From Ahaetulla prasina (taxonomy: Eukaryota; Chordata; Lepidosauria; Squamata; Colubridae): 64,000 bases of DNA. The DNA is taken from assembly GCF_028640845.1 (NCBI RefSeq), contig NC_080539.1, forward strand, positions 196,890,698 to 196,954,697, given 5' to 3'. The position numbers and the translations under genes are program-made. Positions 10,680-22,498 of this stretch are shown here, piece after piece. The notes under the pieces are model-generated. The model was given only the letters and a program-made list of their open reading frames with translations. It ran no database searches and was not told the origin of the DNA. The first letter of the stretch is position 1, and every line of letters starts with the position of its first letter.

Positions 10680-11015
10680 GGGAAGGGCCGTTTTTCTTTC
10701 TCACCTGGCTCCAGATCCTCTCTATGCATCTAGGGAGGGCAAAAACACCTTCCCCAGGCCCTCCGTAGGCCGGAAACGGCCCGTTTCCCAACTTCTGGTT
10801 GGACAGGAAGTGACATTTTTTGCTGTCCCCAGCCTTCAGAGACTCCTAGAGTGGCTCTGGAGGCTGGGGACAGCAAAAAATGTCACTTCCTGGCCAACCA
10901 GAAGTTGGGAAACGGGCTGTTTCGGGCCTACGGAGTGCCTCTGAGGGGGTAGGGAAGGCTGTTTTCAACCTCCCAGATGCATAGAGAGGACCTGGAGCCA
11001 GGTGAGAAAGAAAAA
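10680..11015. repeat. Long inverted-repeat arms of hAT-A
   Basis: Sequence from about 10685 (TTTCTTTCTCACCTGGCTCC...) is repeated in reverse from about 11015 (GGAGCCAGGTGAGAAAGAAA). GGAAGTGACATTTTTTGCTG near 10807 mirrors CAGCAAAAAATGTCACTTCC near 10870. The arms are ~160 bp with a short loop, so the single strand could fold into a long hairpin. Confidence 0.85.
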
Positions 11016-11189
11016 TGGGCCTACCAGGCCATCACATGCCAGTAGCGGGGGGGAGGGGGGTTGCGTGTGCATGCGCAGGGCGGGACGCATAGAATTATGG
11101 GTGTGGGCACGCGTGTGTGCGAATCTTCCCCCTACCCACCTCCATCCTGGCACTCAATGGCAAAAAGGTTAGCCATCCCTGAACTAGAC

Positions 11190-12865
11190 AAATAAACCTC
11201 AAACATATCAGCCATAAAAATAATAGCAACAGAACTAGAAATAACACAAATATTGTCCAGCCTGCTTTCCTGGAAAATACATTTTATAACAGAAACAGCT
11301 AAACATGTTCCACATATGTAAAAAATGAGAAGTGTCAACTTTATTTTTTTGAGAATCTCCTTCTACCTATAAAATCCTGTCCTGTATATTGAAGCGCTTC
11401 CAAAGTCTTTGAATTGGTATACTGACAGGTTAACTAAGTATTTTTACAGGCAATGCAAAACACCTGCTTCTGTTCAAGGAGAAGTATTGAAGCTTTTCTT
11501 CCAATTTGTTAAACAAACAAGGTAAAAAAAAATCTTTAAAGGTAGAATGTAAATTAATATATAGCCAGTAATAATATAGTAAAAACAAAATAGTATTGTA
11601 TACACATCAATATTTTATTTATAAATACCGCTATAGATGTATTATATATTTTAAATTCTTTTTCTATTAAAATGTAAAGTCAGAATAAATATATTTAATT
11701 AACTATATTGATGCCATATTAACTTAAAATTATTAATTGAACTTTTATATTTTACAATATATTACCACTCTAGCAAATTATATTTACCGATATATTTGTT
11801 GTTTCATTTTTTGTTAATCTCCAAAACTATTTTTTAGAATTCTGATTGTTAAATAAATGTTGGTAATTTGTTACAGGTATATTTGAAATTGGGCTTAACT
11901 ATTTATATAGATCTTACAGCTCCATCTAGCTCTATACAAAGGAACATAGTATTAATAGAAAAAAGTGAAAATACTTTATGGAAAATCTATGCTGTATAAG
12001 TAATACAGCAATACTGTTGCCAATGTGTTTGCTTCCATTCATAAATAAGAAGTTTGGTAATCCTTTATTATTTCTATCCACATCAAACTAGCTCAATTCC
12101 ATTTTTTGGAATATTTTTACAATTGATTGGTATGAAAAAAGAAAAAAAATGAACAAGACATCCTAAGAAAGGAAGGAACTGAAACACAGTGTAAGATTCA
12201 AAATAAAGAGAAATTGAGAGTGAGAAGAAAAGAACTAGAGAAAATTAAAATCAAATAATGGATCCATGGATGTTTAATATAATTATCTAATTATACTTGT
12301 CAATATTGTTAATCTAAATTACTTTGCTGTTGTGGGCTGGGTAAGGTATGTATATCTCATAACTGAAGTATTAAAGTTTCACTCAAATGCTCAAATTTAT
12401 GGTGGATTTTGCCTTATTTGACTGGTGCTCAGTAAACATTCTGGGAATACTATACTAACTAAATTTTAAATTCATGATCTTTATTTATTGCTTTAATATT
12501 TTATATGGTATTTTTATTCAACGACTTTAAGCCACCTAGAGACATGTGGGCAAGATGGACAGCACAGAAGTTTGAATGAATGAGGCTGATTTACCATCAA
12601 ACCAAGACATGAAATATCACTTGCCCATTTTACTAGAGATCATAAGAAATGTAAGTGGCTATTGCAAACTCCAGTCATATGGATTCAACAATTACAATAT
12701 AGAAAAATAGTGGAAGTTTTCCTATGTTGGTATCAACCTCCACACAACTGCTAACCTGGCAAAACTGGGCAATTGATTGGTCAGTTTATAGCGGTCAGAA
12801 ATTGGGATACCTTTTATGTCAAAGTGCATCTTTAGAACTGAGAAGGGATTGTTCTTCTGATTTCC
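11190..12865. other. AT-rich non-coding DNA
   Basis: About 1.7 kb of very AT-rich sequence. A short stretch near 12505-12570 (TTTAAGCCACCTAGAGACATG) loosely resembles a decayed LINE 3' end. Nothing else was recognised. Confidence 0.5.
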
Positions 12866-12869
12866 CTTT

Positions 12870-13321
12870 CTGATGGCAAACCTATGTGGCATGCGTGATC
12901 CGTGATGGCGAACCTATGTGGCATGCATGCCAGAAGTGGCATGCAGAGCCCTCTCTGTGGGCAGCCACGCCATCACCAGCTTCTCTTCCAGGTTCTGTCG
13001 CGCACATGCATGGCGCCAGGTGGTCCATCGCCATGCACACCAGACAGCTGCTCTCTTCTGGGTTCTGGTGCATATGCTGGTCTTCGCATGAAGACCAGCT
13101 GGCTGGCATGCATGCACACACCGGAACCCAGAATAAAGCAGGTGGCTGGTGCGCATGCATAATGGACCAGCTGGCTGATGTGCATGGGCACAACGGAACC
13201 CAGAAGAGCAGCTGGCCACTGTGCACATGCACACCAGCCAGTTGCTGACTTCTGGGTTCTGGTGGTCTGGCACGCATGCTCCAGTTTCGGCAATCGGTGC
13301 TGAAAAGGTTAACCATCACTG
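12870..13321. mobile_element. hAT-A family member with CATGCA-rich interior
   Basis: The right end is GGTTAACCATCACTG at 13321. The left end is present twice: TGATGGCAAACCTATGTGGCATGC near 12871 and CGTGATGGCGAACCTATGTGGCATGC near 12901. The interior holds direct and inverted GCATGC-rich units with GGAACCCAGAA and TTCTGGGTTC. ORFs of 86-145 residues in several frames follow from this structure and show no domain. No clear 8-bp duplication is seen. Confidence 0.7.
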
Positions 13322-15465
13322 CCCTAGATCAATAAACAATGAAAGTTGAGATGCGGCCAAAGGACTTTTATCAAATGCGGTGAAGATCTGCAGTAGCGTG
13401 CCAATGGTGGGTCCAGCAGAGCTGGTGGACAAGTATCTTCACTTGCCTAATATCAGAGAGCAGAACTGTATCAGTTTAGAGCCAATGACTGGCCAGATTA
13501 GATTTCAGCCATAATCAGGGCCAGTCACAAGTCATTAGATACTGAGCTCAGTGTGTTTTATGTTAGTAAATCAACAGCTAATATGACTTTCTATCAAAGT
13601 AGGGTGCTAGTTGTGCCTGTTAGGTTTACTCTACTCTATGATCTGGCAGTGTATACAGCAGTTGATGATATAATACACTTCCAAGCAAAATATGAGTTCA
13701 CCTCAGTGATGAATACTGAAATACTTAGTACGTTTCTGAAACACCCTGATTGAAAATGCTAACACCATACTCCACTAGTTCTATTTCAAAGGAAAGAACA
13801 AAGGAACAATTTTAAAACTTTTTTAAAAATGTCATGACAAAGGAGAGAAGAAAAGGACGAAAAACTACAAACTACCAAAAGACAAAAGAGAGGAGAAAAA
13901 TGCAATTCCTTCCTGATGGAGAAAGTTCCTGATAATGCAACTATTACAGCAATCCCAAACAATTTTTAAAAATGGGAATTATGCCTTTAGGCATGGACAC
14001 TGGAATAGGCTTTCCACAAAAGGCTTAACCCCAGAAGGCTCTGATGAGATACAAAATAGGAATGTCTGATGTGTGACACCCCAGACCTGATTTCTTTTTT
14101 TTAATTATCTAAATGTGTGTATCTAAATGAATGTAATTTGTGATATTAAAGAGTATATTGTCTGAAGAAAAGGTTTTTATGCTGTATTTTGAACTTCAAA
14201 GAATAGAACAAATATTAGATCTCACTTTGAATGATGAAAATGTTAATTTATGCATGGGTTTTGATACTATACTGCAATATACTATGGAAGCCAAGTATAT
14301 TTGTTTAAATACTAGAAAGAGTCGGAATAATCTAGTTACATGTTTTCACTTTTTTTAGTTAACAGATTTTGTAATGGCAAATAGAAACTGTTTCAGATTG
14401 TCTAATCAAAAAGCAGGATTTAAACCTGATTTTTTTAAAGCATTGAAGACTGTGAAAAGAGGGTAGGCCCATTAATCATCAATCCCATAGCTCTGAAGCA
14501 GGCAAAAAATAAAGGGAGGAATATGCCTAAAAGTATTTTATGGGCAGATCTGCCTTGGATCCTCCAGTTAGGATAAGAAGTATCTAGGGACAAAGAGTTG
14601 CAACTAAATGCATCCTATCTCAAAACTAGGATGCAACATGATGATCTTTAAACCTATGTATCAAAGCTTTCTATGCTTATTCTGCCATAAAGTATGTTCC
14701 TATTCCAATTAAACTATATGAAAAATTGAAATAAGTCAGCACTTAAAAATAGAATAATTAGAACTCTAAGATACACTCTAGGGCAGTATACTTCAATAAA
14801 ATTATTACTTGTCTCTAGAACATTAAAATAAACCAAAGACAAACTGACTTAGCCTCTTGGGAAATGTAACATCTCCAAAAATACGCTATTTAAGATTTGT
14901 CTCTTACTGGTGTTATGTATATGATTCTCACTTAAAGGTCACAATAGATGAACTCACTGTAATTTTTAAGGGCTTATTTCATTAAAGACATTCAGTATTA
15001 AAAACGTAACTAGTACATTTATATGAAGTGTAAAAGGCAATTTCAGACCATCAGCAATTTTATTTTTCTAGGAGCATGCTAGGTGGTATTTATTATCCAA
15101 TTTCCCTAGTGAACTCTTTTTTCAATCCATTAAAATTGCTCTAAACTTAATCACCCTATTTTAAAGCAACATAAAAGCAAAAGTGGACCACCACTCAACT
15201 TAAAACTAGTAGCTGACTTTTCCTGAACCCAAAAAAAGTTTACTAAAAAAAGTTTTAGCAGCAAGTTAAATGCTCTTTCTGAATGTTATTACTCATTTAG
15301 TGGTAGACTATACTAGTGGCATAGTTTTATATGTCATATTTAGTTACAAAGATGTATTAATCAAATAATTTAGCATTACTGATTTTTTACTATTAACCAT
15401 AACTATTTTTCTAGGATCTTAATTATTGCTTAATGATTAATCTTGATTAATGTTACTATTTCAAT
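13322..15465. other. Non-coding DNA
   Basis: No repeat termini, domains or splice-like exon signals were recognised. The 66- and 72-residue ORFs at 13553 and 14140 have no family signature. Confidence 0.5.
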
Positions 15466-15469
15466 ATAA

Positions 15470-15545
15470 TTATAATATAATATAATGTAATGTATATAAT
15501 AAAAATAACATAACGTAATGTAACGTAACGTAACGTAACATAACA
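15470..15545. repeat. TAATG/TAACG pentanucleotide-type microsatellite
   Basis: AT-rich (ATAAT)-like sequence passes into TAACGTAACGTAACGTAACATAACA. It directly precedes the LINE fragment that starts near 15548. Confidence 0.8.
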
Positions 15546-15547
15546 GC

Positions 15548-16160
15548 CAGAGGCCGCAAATATGAGGCGGGGGAGAGATCAAGAGAAGAAATGTAATGGC
15601 AAGACAAGACCCTGCATGGGATGTACTATCGACAAACAGCTGAGCGGCAAACATTGGGAAATCCTACCAGTGGCTAGAAACGGCTTGACTACCATGGCAG
15701 CACAAAACAGCACTAAGTTCCAGACCACAGAAGCTGGGATCTACCACATTAGACAGAACTCAAAATACAAACTATGCAGAGAGGCCTCAGTTCAACACAT
15801 AGTAGAAAGGAGGAGATGTAGGATGAAACAACAACACTGAATGGCACAACCAAGTAGCTGGCATTGTGTATAGGAACATTTGTATAGAATAAAAGTTAGA
15901 CCTTCCTAAGTCTAGATGGGAAGTTTTGAAGAATAAGAAAGTTAAGATCCTATGGGACTTCCAGATCCAGACAGACAGGCCAATCATCCAGATACTGATC
16001 AAAAGACAGTGGTTGTGATAAATGTACTAATATCAATTGACATTAGGAAAGAGTAGGAGAAACTGGCGAGAATGTGATCCCAGTGGTAGTTAAGAGCACT
16101 TGCTCCTAATCTGGGAAAATGGCTCCAACAGATCCCAGGAATGACATCAGATTTCTATCC
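15548..16160 (+). pseudogene. LINE C-terminus with restriction-like endonuclease (R2/R4/Dong-like)
   Basis: Short frames read in order as a degenerate C-terminal half of a LINE that carries a PD-(D/E)XK-type endonuclease. A damaged zinc motif with KLCREA and QHIV lies near 15765-15805. WHCV and a DLPKSRWEV/KILWDFQIQTD-like segment follow near 15900-15980. A TVVVINVLIS stretch near 16005 occupies the place of the catalytic beta-strands, and NLGKWLQQIPG lies near 16110. The order matches the end of R4/Dong-type polymerases as I remember them. Several frameshifts and stops make it clearly dead. The 92-residue ORF at 15562-15840 is only part of it. Confidence 0.6.
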
Positions 16161-16164
16161 AGAA

Positions 16165-16310
16165 CTCAAGGCGGAAAACATACCTAACATTCCTTCCTCC
16201 TCCTATTTTCCCAACAACAACCCTGTGAGGTAGGTTGGGCTGAGTGTGTCTGACAAAGTCACCCAGCTGGTTTCCTGCCAAAGGCAGGTCTAGAACTGAC
16301 AGTAGAATTA
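16165..16310 (-). mobile_element. tRNA-derived SINE fragment, second family
   Basis: On the minus strand this is a truncated relative of the element at 9238-9455: GTTCTAGACCTGCCTTTGGCAG, then a GGGTGACTTTGTC-like section, CCTCACAGGG and the GCCTTGAGTT-like end. It directly abuts, and may interrupt, the LINE fragment to its left. Confidence 0.6.
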
Positions 16311-16319
16311 ACAAAGCAA

Positions 16320-17258
16320 AAACATATATCTTATTGGAACTCCCTTGTTCCCATTATGAACTGAATATTAGCAATGTAACCCCAAAAAGTCTTGATTCTT
16401 TTGAATGCAGCCTGCAAATCTGATTCATTCAATGTAGAAGTCTGGTTACAGAATCTGGAATATTACCCACTAACAGATTAAACAAATGCAATTGTCTGGT
16501 AGCTTGAGCTTCCTCTCACGGCTCTTTTTTTAGCACTTTTTTTTTAAGCACACTTTCTATTTTATTGGCCGCTGCTGTGTTTTCGTATTAGCTTATAAAC
16601 TGTATGTTAGTGCTTCAAGTGTATCCTATTTTCACATTTAAACAATTCTCTGGGTATTTCAACAACTCCTTCAGCTTTATTGCTAATAATATTTTCTAGA
16701 GTCCATTTTATTTCATAAATGTTTGGCACTAGTTTTGGGATCTTTTTGAATACTTTTTCCTATCTCTTTCTTTGTGTTATCGCTTTGTATCTTCTTTCTT
16801 TAATAGACATTTGCCTTCTTTGTCTTTAGCATGGAAATCTTTACATAGAAGAATTTTTTAATTGCTTTAAACAAATTATTGTCCTTTGCATTCAATCATC
16901 CTCATTTTTATTTTATTTTATTTTAGCTTATATAGGTAGCTCAACTTTTAATTTGACAAACTTTTCTCTCTCTGCAATAATTTTCAGCATATCTATTCCG
17001 CACAACTATTTCACCACCTTCTGCTTTTTATATTTGTGGATATTTTTGTTTGCTTCATCTTTAATAATGTCAGACATTTCAGAGACCTTCAGGGATTCTC
17101 TTTAATAAAACAAAACTAACAAAACCTTAAGATAGAAGATTTTACCGTCAAAGCATGATCCTATGAAATACTGCTGATGTCATAACTTATTGATCTAATA
17201 CATGTATTAAATTTCTTTAATTTCAACTATAATTTTACAAGGAATTTTTAATTATTAA
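16320..17258. other. AT-rich non-coding DNA
   Basis: Pyrimidine-biased AT-rich sequence. No element was recognised. Confidence 0.5.
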
Positions 17259-17261
17259 ACA

Positions 17262-17650
17262 CAGGTAGTCCTCAATTTTCAACCATTCATTTAATGATAG
17301 TTCAAAGCTGTGATGAAGAAGAAGAAGAAGAAGAAGAAGAAGAAGAAGAAGAAGAAGAAGAAGAAGAAGAAGAAGAAGAAGAAGAAGAAGAAGAAGAAGA
17401 AGAAGAAGAAGAAGAAGAAAGTGACTTACGACCTGCTACAAAAAGTTACAAAAATCACATCCACAGTCACATAAACATGATTTTGGTACTTGGAAACTGG
17501 CATCTACAACCATTGCCACATCCTTCAGTCACGTGATCAGGTTTGTGACCTTCCTTGTCAGCTTCCGACAAGCAATATAAATGGAGGAAGCTGAATTCAC
17601 TTAACAACCATGTTATTCATTTAATGACTGCAAGATTCACTAGACCAAAG
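17262..17650 (+). mobile_element. MITE-C copy (TAGTCCTC family), truncated
   Basis: It starts ACAGGTAGTCCTCAATTTTC and continues with the family's internal sequence (AACCATTCATTTAATGATAGTTCAAAG, AGTGACTTACGACC, CCTTCAGTCACGTGATC). Other copies lie near 22502, 25650, 30425 and 32983. The CAGGTAGTCC start resembles pogo/Tigger-type ends, but the superfamily is my inference. A (GAA)n tract interrupts it. Confidence 0.65.
17315..17420 (+). repeat. (GAA)35 trinucleotide repeat
   Basis: An uninterrupted run of about 105 bp of GAA on the plus strand, bounded by TGAT and AGTGACTTACG. It lies within the MITE-C copy, where other copies carry a short A-rich AAAAAAGTGAC stretch, so it probably expanded from that. 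The 80-residue poly-glutamate ORF across it is an artefact. Confidence 0.97.
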
Positions 17651-17654
17651 TGGC

Positions 17655-19045
17655 TCCTGTATTAATATTGATGTACACAATGATGGTGTGTATTATATCT
17701 CCAAAAACAATATAGTCATTCTAGTATTTTCCCTTACACATCCAATCCTATGTTTGTGTGAAGAGAAATTGGCAACAAATAAGCAATATGAGCCTTGTAT
17801 TTTATTCAAAAACATTTTCAACTCATTTAATAAAAAGTTATGTGTATTCTTACTGGAAATCAAAACTGAGTCTGAAGCTATATCTAAATCTGAAATTTAA
17901 TCTTACACTATGTTCAGTCAAAAGTAAATGATGATGGAACGATTTCCTGAATGGACAATTTTGCAACAGAATTGGATACGGTATTAGTGACAAAAAGAAA
18001 AAAGAAATTTGAGCTGATAAAGTTTTAAATTTTAAAAATATCAATTTGAATTCAGATTGCATTTTTAAGACCCTGTCTTTGAAACACACTAAAACCATTT
18101 TTACCATCTATACTTGTTTCCCAAATATTCCCTGTAGGTATTTTTAAATGAAAGAAATACTCTATACTTTTCAGTGACTATCAGATAAAGAAAACTATTC
18201 CTGGACTTTTTTACACTTTGAAAAGTTGTCTTGCCATTATCTTTAACAGTCTAATCACATTAACTCTGAACAAAAATAGTGAATAAACACTGTTGAGCAT
18301 ACCTATCCATCCCTGTAGAAATAGATTGTCTTTAGCCTTTAAGAAGTCAAAACGCATACTGTTAGTTGGAGATAACATATCTGGGATTTGGAGTTTGAAG
18401 AGGAGATGTTAATAATGCTTCAGGTTATCCATCAAAAATACAGAATTCAAGATTAGAAAACAAACTAAGATTAGTGAGTTCATTTTAAACTGGTACTGTT
18501 AAAGCAGTATATAGCAATATAATAAGCCACTTAGCAATGTTTAGATTTAGAATTAGCTCTTGTGATGACATTGCTTCTATGTAGGTATGACATATAGCAA
18601 AGCAACCACCTTTGAATCCCTCACTTCCATGAAACTTCACACCACTATAAACTGTGTCTGTTAGCAGTGGTAATAAATGTATGAGACTCCTGTCTGGGCT
18701 ACTTCATTACTTTCTTCCTTACCACTTTCTCATTTGTGTGTTTTTTTCTCCCCATCTATCTGAGAATCCATACTATCAATGGATACAGACTTGCATTAAA
18801 ACTGAATATAGAAGGATTTCTTTTAATTATTATTTTTTGTTTCTAAGGCAGAAAGAAAATATTATTTAAGGCTGTGAGAAGATGACTAGTTTGAAGGTGA
18901 TAGTGAAGTATTTTAATCTTTTATTTTCAAGGTAAAAAGATTTTACCCAAAAAAAAATCTATTTTCAAAAGGTATCTAACATTAAGTGGAGGGCAAAGGA
19001 AGTCCTGTCGGATAAATAGAAGGATGCCCATATTGGATAAGTAAT
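17655..19045. other. AT-rich non-coding DNA
   Basis: No repeat end or coding signature was recognised. Confidence 0.5.
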
Positions 19046-19049
19046 ATGC

Positions 19050-19550
19050 CTTGTGGAAAAGAAGATATATAAATGCTTTGGTCTTATGACCAGAACATAA
19101 ATGTATTAGCTTCCAGTGTGCTCCTGGGCACAATTCAAGATGATGGTTGTCACCCTTCATGGCATAGGGCTATGTTATTTGTGGGAATCATTTCTCTTCA
19201 GTTACCCATCCCATTAGATCAAGCAGGAAAGGCAGGGCTTCTCAGTCAAAGAATATCATCTTGTGAATCAGGCCTTTTCTACTGCTGCACCTGCCTTTTC
19301 AAACACTATTTCTCTCAGGATTGGATTGGTTCTAAACTGCTGGCTTTTCAGAAGGCTATCAAGACATAAATGTATTCATCAGCATGGAGGATTGAATTAT
19401 TAATTAGGGCCCCTAATAAATATTTTTCTAGTTTGGTCTGGCTCCTTCACTATTTTATATTATCCTGGTTGTATCTATATATTCCTAAAATTCTTGTGTC
19501 TGATTGTCTCTAACCTTCAGTTGTCCATAACCTCAAATGGCTAACTTTTA
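19050..19550 (+). pseudogene. Old L2/CR1-group LINE 3' fragment
   Basis: A degenerate frame around 19140-19360 reads QLPIPLDQAGKAGLL, then a LLHLPF-like stretch (CTCLFKHYF in the open frame) and a K/R-rich SGRLSRH-like end. This follows the layout of an L2/CR1 ORF2 C-terminus (RDRLL...RVP...LWN.LP...F...LK). It differs from the young L2 copies elsewhere and seems older. It is followed by CCTAATAAATATTTTTCTAG and an AT-rich 3' UTR. The frame is broken and no catalytic domain remains. Confidence 0.5.
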
Positions 19551-19659
19551 GAATGGTTCCAAAGACCAAGACCCATGGCTCCTGTGGGACTGAAATCTGG
19601 CAAAGTTTGGCCTGCTTCAGTGCTGCCACATGCTATCACATGGTCACCATTTCCAATGT

Positions 19660-19995
19660 TCCCTGCCAAGTGAAGGAATGCAGGTGAGACACTGCACAGG
19701 TGCTCAAGTATACAGTGGGTGTCTGAGGGGCACTGTGTGGGCCAAGACAAATGTTTGGGTATGCCTGAGAGACACTATGTGGATTTGTGAGGATACACAG
19801 GTGTGCCAGAGAGGAACCATGCTAGTTGATGAGTGTGTGTGTGGAGGCCCAAGAGACACCATGTGGGGTCAAGAAAGTATGCAAGACTCACAGCGGGGTC
19901 AGGCAAAGTGAGTGGGGGTATGCAAAAGATGCTGTATGACTCAGGGAGGTTGTGCTCCTGCATGTGCTGGGAACCGTGTGAAGGTTCTGGGAAGG
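19660..19995 (+). repeat. Imperfect GT/GA-rich minisatellite
   Basis: Loosely repeated units of about 35-45 bp share GAGACACTRTGTGGG-like and CCAAGA-like motifs. Overlapping ORFs of 63-93 residues on both strands result from it. They have no conserved domain. Confidence 0.55.
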
Positions 19996-20039
19996 TGCAA
20001 GGGGATGCCATTAGTAGTAGGTAAGAAAATATCTCTGAT

Positions 20040-20555
20040 ATGATGACAGATCACTGGCTGACTAGTTGTTTTTAAATGTTGTAAGATGCCCAGAATTGCT
20101 ATTGTGGGAAGAACAGCTGTATAAATTGAAAAAATAGTTAATAAATACAGACTAAGCCTTCCTAGAAGATCTCAATAAATGTGGAGGTTCATATAAACAC
20201 GAGGTGCTTTTTCAACTACCTACAACTTTAAATGCAACATGGCATTTAACAGTCAGCATTTTACATTTTGTCCTACTGGTAGACAGAATTTTGCTTTACT
20301 CAACATATAATATAGTCTGTTCATGTTCTTCTCAAGCCTAAAGTGGCTACTTAATTTTGTACCAACTGGAAGTCTCCAGAGTAGACACAACGGCAGCACC
20401 ATGTATAATACATTATTTATACTCTACTTTAAAGAAGGTTACTAGCACACAGCCCATTACTTTAAGAGGACACAACTGATTTATCCACCAAAGCTAATAA
20501 AATGGTATCCTGACCACAGCAACATTTAGGTTTTAGGGTTTTTAAAAAAAATATT
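20040..20555. other. Non-coding DNA
   Basis: Nothing recognised. Confidence 0.5.
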
Positions 20556-20559
20556 TTTC

Positions 20560-20705
20560 TTGTTCAATTGCTGAGTCATGCCCAACTCTTCACAACCCCA
20601 TGGACCACAGATGCCAGGTCCCCCTGTCCTCCAATGTCTCTCAGAATCTGCCCCAACTCATGTTTATTGCATCAATGTCAGTATCTAACCATCTTATCCT
20701 CTACT
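20560..20705 (-). mobile_element. RTE-type LINE 3' end
   Basis: On the minus strand: ATGAGTTGGGGCAGATTCTGAGAGACATTGGAGGACAGG, then CCATGGGGTTGTGAAGAGTTGGGCATGACTCAGC. This is the terminal part of an RTE/BovB-like LINE, whose ends generally read GGTCGCGAAGAGTCGGACACGAC. Only the last ~140 bp remains. Confidence 0.65.
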
Positions 20706-20759
20706 GTTCCCCTCTCTTTTTTCCTTCAAAATTCAAACTAGAAGCACCTCTAAATTACA

Positions 20760-22498
20760 CCTTTGCTTTTCTGGTGGCTGATAAACCACTGCCCTGGAAT
20801 TATAGTTCCTCACACTTATCACCTCTTTTATCTGGATTAGGTTGACTGAAAATATTTACAATCAATTGAACTATATTGGTGTACTACACAATACAGCTTA
20901 GGCAGGAAATTCAGCTATAATTTATAGACTGAGGAAGAAAATTTGCAAATCCCTACATGATTCAAAAATTATGTTCTGATCTATACCAGTACAGTTATTC
21001 AATTAAAAAAAAGTAGTTATCATAATTAAAGGACCAGCTGTTCAGGTTTATAGTTTGGTTTGTGTTTGTGTTTGTTAGCCATTGCCACTTCTATAATTAT
21101 TTCCCAATTTTATGTTTAAAATAACTATTTCACCAAAGTAAATCTTTTTAGTGTTTATCTTGGCGTGGGCAGATTAAACCAGACTACAATGAAAGAACCT
21201 GAAAAATGAACAGCTATCTTTGAAATTGAACCTGCTATCTCTGATTGTACAGCTTTAAGCCTATTCATAATCAGCATGGTGAAGGCTAGGTGAAAGCCTG
21301 AAGGCAGATAACATATAAAAGAAAATATTTTCAAAGCAAGTGAAACAAACAAAGGAGCTTTTTTTAAAAAAAAATGGCTTGACATATTAATTCTTCAATG
21401 AACAGTAGGTTTACTTCATGCACAAAAGAGAAGCTATCTCTAGGATCAATCTTAATAGTTGTATGCTGCAATAAGGAATTCACAGGCAGAAAAAAAACAG
21501 GATTCTATAGACTTAAATATAGATTGGCAGAAACCTTTAAATTTCCACTCTCAACACCAATGAAATCTAATTTAAAGAAGCAAATCCCAAAGGAGAGAGA
21601 GCCTCAAACACGTTTTCATTCACCGCGAAATTTGAAGTTTCCATTGCTACGATTCATTTAAAAAAATCATTTGTATGGGTGCTCTATAATATACTGCCAA
21701 TATTACTCCAAAATAATACATACAAGGGCATTCAGAAAATAGTTGAGGCAAGAGGGGAGAGGTTTCTTGAATAATAGCTCTATGCATTTCAAAAACAGAT
21801 GAGGCTATTACTATGACATGGCATGTGGAAGTCTTATCCAAAGGAAAAGATTTTAAAAACCTCCCATTGTATATGCATATACTGCTTAAGTTAAGCAGTA
21901 TACTTAAGTTAAGTTAAGAAGATGCTTAACTTCAAAATATATTTGAAAAAAACCAAATCATCTGGAATATCCAAAACCATTAAGTCGCTCTTTTTGGTTG
22001 GAATATTACTACAAAGGACTAAATTCCAGAAGTCAATTATCTTTCATAGGAAACACTGTTCAACATTTTAGGTGAGAAGTGTGATATTACTTGGATACCA
22101 AGAAAATATAAATGTTTAATGAAAATTCCCATTAAAAGATTCAAAAAACAATGTACTTTGAACATTTTTTTTATCATGGATTGGTCATGCAGTCTTATAC
22201 ACAGAGTGACAACTTGTTTCATAACTTCCTTATTCCACATGGCCATCTTATACCAGCTTCAGGAAAAAAACATCTGAAGATTTCTAGTTAAAAATATCAT
22301 GGACATATTTCTATTTACCTGTAAATTTATCAAGTAAACATTACAATAGATATTTATAATACAATTTCAGTTCCTGAATTTCTGATATAAAAGGAAGGGT
22401 GAATAATCTAAAGGTATATCCTGAGCAATTTCTTCTATTTAGGAACATAATTCGAAGTACTGATTAGCTCTCATATTTTCCAGAGAGATATTTGATTT
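20760..22498. other. AT-rich non-coding DNA
   Basis: The 87-residue ORF at 21398-21661 and others show no family signature. A local CTTAAGTTAAGCAGTATACTTAAGTTAAG palindromic stretch near 21885-21915 is the only structure noticed. Confidence 0.5.

Larger units (their letters stand above)
9795..11181. mobile_element. Foldback hAT-A element with perfect 8-bp TSD
   Basis: The ends are CCGTGATGGCGAACC at 9795 and GGTTAGCCATCCCTG at 11181, imperfect inverted repeats. Both are flanked by AACTAGAC (9787-9794 and 11182-11189), the 8-bp target duplication expected of hAT transposition. There is no transposase, so the element is non-autonomous. An L2 LINE fragment is inserted at about 9836-10544. The rest, about 680 bp, matches the hAT-A copies at 22847 and 37350. 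Confidence 0.88.

Noticed and set aside
12882..13319. His/Cys/Trp-rich ORFs of 86-145 residues on both strands
   Set aside because: They are products of GCATGC-rich repeats inside a hAT element, with no start context or family.
15470..15545. Interstitial telomeric repeat
   Set aside because: The unit is TAACG/TAATG, not TTAGGG or CCCTAA.
17294..17536. 80-residue acidic protein with a run of ~35 glutamates
   Set aside because: It is the translation of the (GAA)n microsatellite inside a MITE copy, with no conserved flanks.
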